A stretch of DNA of 64,000 nucleotides from Chitinophaga sp. 180180018-3 (GTDB taxonomy: Bacteria; Bacteroidota; Bacteroidia; Chitinophagales; Chitinophagaceae): contig NZ_CP140772.1 of the NCBI RefSeq assembly GCF_037893185.1, positions 7,742,001 to 7,806,000 on the forward strand, given 5' to 3'. Position numbers and translations under genes: made by a program. How positions within the stretch are numbered: the stretch's first letter is position 1; each line of letters begins with the position of its first letter. The notes beneath the pieces are model-generated. The model did not search any database. It was not told the DNA's origin and worked only from the letters and a program-made list of their open reading frames with translations. Shown in pieces: positions 59,668 to 64,000 of the stretch.

Positions 59668-59804
59668 AAGTTATGTCGCGTGTATTACCACAAGCGTTTT
59701 TATACGACATTCATCGCGTATAAAAACGCTCTGGATATGGTTAGGGTAAATAATTACAGGCTGGTAAAGATAATTTTTACGAGATAAGAATTAAAATTTA
59801 TTAC

Positions 59805-60944
59805 TTAACCAATAGCCTGAGCCAGATCAGCGGTAAGATCATCTGCATCTTCTATACCTACACTTAAACGGATAAGAGAATCGACCAGCCCGTTTTTGAT
59901 CCTTTCCTCTCTTGGAATAGAGGCATGGGTCATGCTGGCGGGATGGCCTATCAGCGATTCTACTCCACCCAGCGATTCCGCGAGGGAAAACAGGTGGGTG
60001 GTGCTGAGTATCCTGGTCGCGGATTCCATGCTGTCGTCTTTCAGCGTAAATGACATCATACCACCAAAGCCCCGCATCTGCTTTTGAGCGATCCTATGAT
60101 TAGGATGATCTGTAAAGCCCGGCCAGTATACCTTGTCTACTTTGGGATGACTGCGCAGAAAATTGGCTACCACTGCCCCGTTTTCGCAATGACGCTGCAT
60201 CCTTACATGAAGGGTTTTTATACCACGCAATACCAGGAAACAATCCTGCGGACCGGGTACTGCACCACAACTGTTCTGTATAAAATACAGCTGACGGGCC
60301 AGCTCCTCGTTTTTTACAATTACCGCACCATGCACCACATCACTGTGGCCACCCAGGTATTTCGTGGCAGAATGTAATACAATATCAGCGCCGAGGTCCA
60401 ACGGATTTTGAAGATAAGGAGACGCGAATGTATTATCTACACAAAGCATTACTTCACTTTTTCTTGCTATCTGGGCACAGGCGGCTATATCAATGATCCT
60501 GAGTAAGGGGTTGGTAGGCGTTTCCAGCCAGATCAGCTTTGTTTGAGGGGTAATATGAGATTCAATGTTCAGGGCATCCGACATGTCAATAAAATTGAAT
60601 TTAATGCCGTACCGTTCAAACACTTTGGTGAAGATTCTGTAGGTGCCTCCGTACAGGTCGTTGGTGGCAATTACTTCGTCGCCGGGGCTCAGTAACTTCA
60701 TTACCGCATCTGTGGCGGCCAGGCCGCTGCCAAAACAAATACCATGTGTACCGTTCTCTATAGCAGCCAATGCCTGCTGCAGGGCGTCGCGGGTGGGGTT
60801 CTGGGTACGGGCGTATTCATAGCCCTTATGTACCCCGGGTGCACTCTGCACATAGGTGGAGGTCTGAAAGATCGGCGTCATAATGGCGCCGGTTGAGGGA
60901 TCGGGAGCTACACCTGCGTGTATGAGTTTTGTACCCAGCTTCAT
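59805..60944 (-). CDS. Cystathionine gamma-synthase/gamma-lyase-type PLP enzyme
   Basis: A 379-residue Cys/Met-metabolism PLP enzyme. The PLP lysine is in S-A-T-K-Y-L-G-G-H-S-D (about 195); Y-E-Y-A-R-T-Q-N-P-T-R and S-L-A-E-S-L-G-G-V-E-S-L are the other family blocks. Cystathionine gamma-synthase (Met branch) and gamma-lyase (Cys from Met) cannot be told apart on sequence here. asd at 7 kb supplies homoserine for the former, but is not linked. Single gene. Confidence 0.92.
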   Translation of the reverse strand: MKLGTKLIHAGVAPDPSTGAIMTPIFQTSTYVQSAPGVHKGYEYARTQNPTRDALQQALAAIENGTHGICFGSGLAATDAVMKLLSPGDEVIATNDLYGGTYRIFTKVFERYGIKFNFIDMSDALNIESHITPQTKLIWLETPTNPLLRIIDIAACAQIARKSEVMLCVDNTFASPYLQNPLDLGADIVLHSATKYLGGHSDVVHGAVIVKNEELARQLYFIQNSCGAVPGPQDCFLVLRGIKTLHVRMQRHCENGAVVANFLRSHPKVDKVYWPGFTDHPNHRIAQKQMRGFGGMMSFTLKDDSMESATRILSTTHLFSLAESLGGVESLIGHPASMTHASIPREERIKNGLVDSLIRLSVGIEDADDLTADLAQAIG

Positions 60945-61156
60945 GTCTTAAATGTTTTAAAATGAGCAATTTCTGGCGGTTACCAAATATACTTCAGTTT
61001 TACGATTGACGGAAAGGGAATTGTCAGGTGGCGGGAGTTGTCTGATTTAGCTCCTGAATGCATATGATCTGGTAAATAGCTACGCTTACGAACATTTTTA
61101 TAGCTTTCACCAATTTGAGAATAACGGCTAAGGATAATCGCTCTACATTTGTTTTA

Positions 61157-61217
61157 GGTTTTTCATAGGATATGGTTAAAATTCTTAGGGCGGTATTCTT
61201 ACCGCCCTTTCTATTTT
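61157..61217 (+). ncRNA. Candidate small RNA, multicopy family, copy 4
   Basis: Follows TACATTTG (61144-61151), a full -7 box. The body is nearly identical to copy 1 (AGGTTTTTCATAGGATATGG then TTAAAATT) and ends in a perfect 7-bp hairpin GGGCGGT-ATTCTT-ACCGCCC (61188-61207) with TTTCTATTTT. The shared 26-bp element (61085-61110) lies 33 bases before the -7 box. An overlapping 15-codon frame resembles that of copy 1 but is not kept in copy 3. Its distance from copies 1-3 (11-14 kb) shows that the family is dispersed. Confidence 0.6.
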
Positions 61218-61220
61218 AAA

Positions 61221-61258
61221 AAAAATGCAGCGGAAAAGCATATTCCCACTGCATTTTT
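61221..61258. repeat. Gene-end palindrome, family C copy 2
   Basis: AAAAATGCAG (61221-61230) pairs with CTGCATTTTT (61249-61258), with further imperfect pairing inside. It shares AAAATGCAGCGGA with 57524-57536. It lies just after the DUF2911 stop codon (on the minus strand) and just past the small-RNA terminator. Confidence 0.6.
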
Positions 61259-61278
61259 CAAAGATTGAAAGCCAATAA

Positions 61279-61854
61279 TTATTTCTGCCATTTGATAGGA
61301 AGGCTTACACTTACCTTGTCCCAGGCGATGATCAGGTTGGCGCCCGGATCGGCCTTTTCAAATACCATGGTAAATGCTTCCACAGGAGTGTCCAGCGATG
61401 CTACCGGCAGCACAGTACGTACAACATCTTTTTTCTGATCGTATTTAAACGCTCCCCAGATATCAGTTTCCTTATTCAGGATAATAGTCCATGTTTTTTC
61501 TGTAGGGATGGCGTACATGGTGTAGCGTCCTTTCGGAATATTTTTACCGGCAATGGTAACGGGCCGGAAAAATTCAATTTCCGTAGCCTCGTTGGCGCCA
61601 AGCCGCCATATTTTTCCATACTCTTCCAGGTTACCGAATATCTCCCTTCCTTTGGTCTGAGGCCGGCTGTATATGACCCTGGCCACCAAAGCACCGGGTT
61701 CGCCTTTTACCTTCACCGTGTAAGGATACATTACAGGGTAATAAGCCATGTCCATAGGACTGGCATCTAATGGTGGTAGTTTTTTATCCTGTGCCTGGGC
61801 ACCCAAACCAAGCATGCCTGCTACAAAGGCAATGAGGAGCACTTTTTTAATCAT
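61279..61854 (-). CDS. DUF2911 secreted protein
   Basis: A 191-residue exported protein with a signal peptide (1-21, ending L-G-A-Q-A) and the DUF2911 domain (about 25-185): D-A-S-P-M-D-M-A-Y-Y-P near 30-40, V-I-Y-S-R-P-Q-T-K-G-R-E-I-F-G near 63-77 and W-R-L-G-A-N-E-A-T-E-I near 89-99. The family is widespread in Bacteroidota and of unknown function. Single gene. Confidence 0.92.
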   Translation of the reverse strand: MIKKVLLIAFVAGMLGLGAQAQDKKLPPLDASPMDMAYYPVMYPYTVKVKGEPGALVARVIYSRPQTKGREIFGNLEEYGKIWRLGANEATEIEFFRPVTIAGKNIPKGRYTMYAIPTEKTWTIILNKETDIWGAFKYDQKKDVVRTVLPVASLDTPVEAFTMVFEKADPGANLIIAWDKVSVSLPIKWQK

Positions 61855-61946
61855 TCCGGAAAGCTTTTTCTTTTAGATAGAATTGGCGGCAAACCTACCC
61901 AATTTTGAGGAATCAGAAAAGAGTGCTCACCGCTTTTAACAAGCTG

Positions 61947-62543
61947 TTAGCGGTTATCCTGCTTCAGTAAATTTTCCACATGTTCCTGGAGCTCCGGGAA
62001 GAATGCTTCATAACACAATTTCAACGCGTCGTAATGCTCCATAAACACGGCAAATACAACGTTACCATCTGTTTTCAGATACCTGGCCCTGGCGGCTATC
62101 CCTCTGAAAGCTCTTGATATGCCTTCCGTGGTACGGTAATTATACAGCCAGTTATAGGTTTGCATATATCCGAACATTTCCATGAATGCCGGAGGTAAGA
62201 TACCTGCACGCTCATTGATCTGGCTGTAAACGTAACGGGCAAACGAATACAGCGAATCTTCGCTGAAACGGGTGGTATCTGTGGCCAGGAAATGATCATA
62301 TACAAGATCTGTGAATACTCCGCTGTAAAGCCCGCACGATGGCTTGAAGAAGAGCTTGGCCCGGGCTGTTACCGGATGCTGGTCAGTAAAGTTGTCGATC
62401 GACCGGTGAATACGAATACCCTGCTGTATACCGGCGTTGTAAGCTGTTAGCTGTTTTTTTCCTTTCACAAAGTCTGCTATAAGATTGCCGGTGATCAGTT
62501 CCGGTTGCCGGAACGATAAGTAAGCATGGGCCAAATGATTCAT
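61947..62543 (-). CDS. ACP phosphodiesterase (AcpH/DUF479)-like protein
   Basis: A 198-residue helical protein of the acyl-carrier-protein phosphodiesterase family: M-N-H-L-A-H-A-Y-L-S, G-N-L-I-A-D-F-V-K-G-K near 20-30, H-R-S-I-D-N-F-T-D near 46-54 and F-T-D-L-V-Y-D-H-F near 76-84 carry the conserved His and Asp of this HD-like hydrolase. It removes 4'-phosphopantetheine from acyl carrier protein in E. coli; in Bacteroidota the substrate has not been tested to my knowledge. Single gene. Confidence 0.9.
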   Translation of the reverse strand: MNHLAHAYLSFRQPELITGNLIADFVKGKKQLTAYNAGIQQGIRIHRSIDNFTDQHPVTARAKLFFKPSCGLYSGVFTDLVYDHFLATDTTRFSEDSLYSFARYVYSQINERAGILPPAFMEMFGYMQTYNWLYNYRTTEGISRAFRGIAARARYLKTDGNVVFAVFMEHYDALKLCYEAFFPELQEHVENLLKQDNR

Positions 62544-63018
62544 GCTTACAAGGTACGTATTTATGCCGAACGGAACCTGACCAGAACGGATAGCGAAGAG
62601 GATGGTAAGTAATTGTAAATGAAATAATTATATAACGGAAGATAGATACTTTGGCGGGGTTGCATTTGTTAAAACCCATTCAGTATATCATCTTCCCACA
62701 GCAAATTCAACCGAATGCAGGCTGGTATTGCGATCAGGCGTTTTGGGAGTTGTTTGAAACGGGTCTGTATTTCCATCCATTTTAACAATATCTTAACTCC
62801 GGCCAATGCAACATTGGCAAGTTGACACCAACACACAGACTATGGCTGCTCTGTATTTGCAGGTGTTCGCGTGCGGTCAGGCGGACGTTCATAAGCGGAT
62901 AACCCAACTTTTCGAGTGCTTCCATCAGTAAAGTATGCCTTGACCACCCACCCGTTCGTGTAGTAGCTTTGAACTGTCAAAAGCGAAAAGCATTTCAAAA
63001 ACATAAATTTTTTCCGCC
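62544..63018. other. 475-bp gap, mostly without recognisable features
   Basis: No confident gene. A 47-codon open frame on the minus strand lies at 62782-62925 (listed separately). The rest shows no palindrome, and I could not find a strict TAnnTTTG box for the 63.0-kb gene. Confidence 0.3.
62782..62925 (-). other. Short open frame, possible gene remnant
   Basis: A 47-codon frame starting M-E-A-L-E-K-L-G-Y-P-L-M-N-V-R-L and ending C-stop. The translation looks protein-like at its start and remains open upstream for 20 more codons before a stop, so it may be a decayed fragment of a larger gene. I recognise no family. It could equally be chance. Confidence 0.2.
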
Positions 63019-63471
63019 ATGAAAAAACTTATCTTATTAATCAGTGCAGCCCTGTTAATGAGCGTCAATGTACTCTTTGCAGGCCCTTATGAAACTACTG
63101 TCAACAACAAAATCAACAGTACTTTCAATGAATCCTTTACCGGTGCCACCAACGTAAAATGGTATACCGATGATAACAAAACATTTACCGCCAAGTTTAC
63201 CATGAGTAACACTAAGGTAACTGCCTTCTTCAAAGATGATGGTACATTGCTGGCCACTTCGCGGTACCTTCAGGCAGATCAGCTGCCGCTGAAATTAGCC
63301 TGCAAACTGAACAAAAAGTATCCGAACGAAAGCATTTACTGTGTAGTGGAATATACTGCCGGCGAGGTGATGACCTACTTTGTGACCCTGGAAGGACAGG
63401 ATACCTGGACTGTTATCAAGTCAGATGAATATGGTAACATGAAGGTCTATAACAAACTCAAAAAAGCTTAG
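63019..63471 (+). CDS. Small secreted PepSY-like protein
   Basis: A 150-residue exported protein: signal peptide (1-21, ending V-L-F-A), then about 130 residues with N-E-S-F-T-G-A-T-N-V-K-W and two short strand-helix units, resembling the PepSY-like (DUF2874/BLIP-like) secreted proteins common in Bacteroidota. No catalytic residues are apparent. Function unknown, possibly periplasmic inhibitor or binding protein. It is followed by a terminator. Confidence 0.7.
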   Translation: MKKLILLISAALLMSVNVLFAGPYETTVNNKINSTFNESFTGATNVKWYTDDNKTFTAKFTMSNTKVTAFFKDDGTLLATSRYLQADQLPLKLACKLNKKYPNESIYCVVEYTAGEVMTYFVTLEGQDTWTVIKSDEYGNMKVYNKLKKA

Positions 63472-63495
63472 TTTTAGTTGTGTTAAAAATACATG

Positions 63496-63527
63496 GCCCG
63501 TGGCTTTTGCCATGGGCTCTTTTGTTT
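63496..63527 (+). terminator. Intrinsic terminator after 63.0-kb gene
   Basis: GCCCGTGGC (63496-63504) pairs with GCCATGGGC (63509-63517) across a T4 loop, one G-T pair, followed by TCTTTTGTTTT. Confidence 0.7.
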
Positions 63528-63561
63528 TATTCACATCCCGCTCGTCCACCAAAAATTATCT

Positions 63562-63569
63562 TAACTTTG
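63562..63569 (+). promoter_or_regulatory. -7 box for deoxyhypusine-synthase-like gene
   Basis: TAACTTTG matches TAnnTTTG, about 55 bases before the ATG at 63624. Confidence 0.5.
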
Positions 63570-63623
63570 CTGCCTGTTAAGGCATTATTAGCCAGACTGT
63601 TAATGTATAAATGATTAAATGAC

Positions 63624-64000
63624 ATGAACAAGGGACCCGTTTCTCAATTTATTCAGCACCATTACCGCCACTTTAACGCAGCTGCATTGGTGGATGCTGC
63701 CAAAGGATATGAAACACACCTGCTGGAAGGTGGTAAAATGATGGTAACTCTGGCCGGTGCGATGAGTACGGCAGAACTGGGCATTTCTTTCGCAGAAATG
63801 ATCCGTCAGGGTAAAGTGGATATTATCTCCTGTACTGGTGCCAACCTGGAAGAAGATATCATGAACCTGGTAGCACATACTCACTACAAAAGAGTTCCTA
63901 ACTACCGCGATCTGAGTCCTCAGGAAGAATGGGATCTGCTGGAACAAGGCTTTAACCGCGTAACCGATACCTGTATTCCTGAAGAAGAAGCTTTCCGCCG
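63624..64000 (+). CDS. Deoxyhypusine synthase-like protein, N-terminal part (cut by window edge)
   Basis: The first 125 codons are present. M-V-T-L-A-G-A-M-S-T-A-E-L-G near 38-51 and D-I-I-S-C-T-G-A-N-L-E-E-D near 61-73 are the NAD-binding and core segments of the deoxyhypusine synthase fold. Bacteria have no eIF5A, so bacterial members act in polyamine metabolism or have unproven roles. The active-site Lys would lie in the missing C-terminal part. The start ATG is chosen because the earlier ATG at 63611 stops after three codons. Confidence 0.85.
   Translation, partial: MNKGPVSQFIQHHYRHFNAAALVDAAKGYETHLLEGGKMMVTLAGAMSTAELGISFAEMIRQGKVDIISCTGANLEEDIMNLVAHTHYKRVPNYRDLSPQEEWDLLEQGFNRVTDTCIPEEEAFR

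Larger units (their letters stand above)
60945..61278. other. 334-bp gap with small-RNA copy 4 and a family C palindrome
   Basis: No protein gene. Contains the 26-bp upstream element at 61085-61110, the TACATTTG -7 box at 61144-61151, the copy 4 small-RNA body and then a hairpin shared by the small RNA and the DUF2911 gene. 60945-61080 holds the promoter region of the PLP-enzyme gene, without a clear consensus box. Confidence 0.5.

Noticed and set aside
1..64000. CRISPR arrays, tRNA/rRNA genes, prophage or integrative-element boundaries
   Set aside because: No direct-repeat/spacer pattern, no cloverleaf-like sequence, and no integrase or phage genes were seen on either strand.

Overview
The window reads as a contiguous piece of a Bacteroidota chromosome, most likely Chitinophagaceae (Chitinophaga-like). 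This rests on gene content: an alternative complex III plus aa3 oxidase cluster, a SusC-style TonB receptor with a carboxypeptidase-like N-terminal domain, DUF5606, DUF2911, DUF4197 and DUF6263 genes, and TAnnTTTG-type -7 promoter boxes instead of E. coli-type promoters. The species assignment is inference. I see no rRNA, tRNA, CRISPR array, prophage or transposase gene.

Layout. 1-6.5 kb: the start of an S1/P1-type nuclease gene (minus), uvrB, ammonium transporter amt, a porin-like outer-membrane protein and a DUF2461 gene. 6.8-12.3 kb: asd (minus), a large secreted lamin-tail-domain protein, a DUF5606 protein and an M3 oligoendopeptidase. 12.3-18 kb: a metal-homeostasis block with a Fur/Zur-type repressor and a Sco protein on the minus strand, divergent from MerC, a CobW GTPase and a ZnuD-like TonB receptor; a perfect 9-bp inverted repeat overlaps the promoter of the MerC-CobW-receptor side. 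18-20.2 kb: an outer-membrane protein, purN and an NlpE-like lipoprotein (all minus).

20.6-36.6 kb is the respiratory core: actABCDEF (alternative complex III), coxB, coxA, ctaB, two subunit III genes, subunit IV, a second sco, a DUF420/CtaM-like assembly factor and a small CxxC protein. ACIII takes electrons from quinol and passes them to the aa3 oxidase; CtaB makes heme O, Sco serves CuA, and the DUF420 protein probably helps oxidase maturation. A hairpin and a new promoter before ctaB, and a strong terminator after sco, split the cluster into expression units.

36.7-43.3 kb: a GNAT acetyltransferase; a minus-strand trio of protoglobin-like protein, DUF2024 protein and MarR regulator with four C-terminal cysteines; a ClC-type channel; an SMR exporter behind a long leader; AlkD-like, MeaB and a glycosyltransferase. 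43.5-64 kb: a Lon-N-domain protein, an outer-membrane protein, lptC, csaA, a DPP4-type peptidase, lysS, a tandem UspA protein, DUF4197, a fumarylacetoacetase-family/flavin-reductase pair, a secreted serine hydrolase, a fatty-acid-hydroxylase-type enzyme, a three-gene cluster with DUF6263, a Cys/Met-metabolism PLP enzyme, DUF2911, an ACP-phosphodiesterase-like protein, a small secreted protein and the start of a deoxyhypusine-synthase-like gene.

The most novel material is intergenic. Four copies of a ~60-nt element (near 47.05, 47.32, 49.85 and 61.16 kb), each with a Bacteroidota -7 box, a conserved body and a covarying terminator hairpin, look like a multicopy small-RNA family; three also share an upstream 26-bp element at fixed spacing. 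There are also unusually long gene-end palindromes (arms up to 58 bp) in at least three sequence families; two members of one family differ by paired, compensating changes. On the protein side the best candidates are the MarR/DUF2024/protoglobin cluster with a shared promoter motif and an ActA with an extra fused cytochrome c domain.
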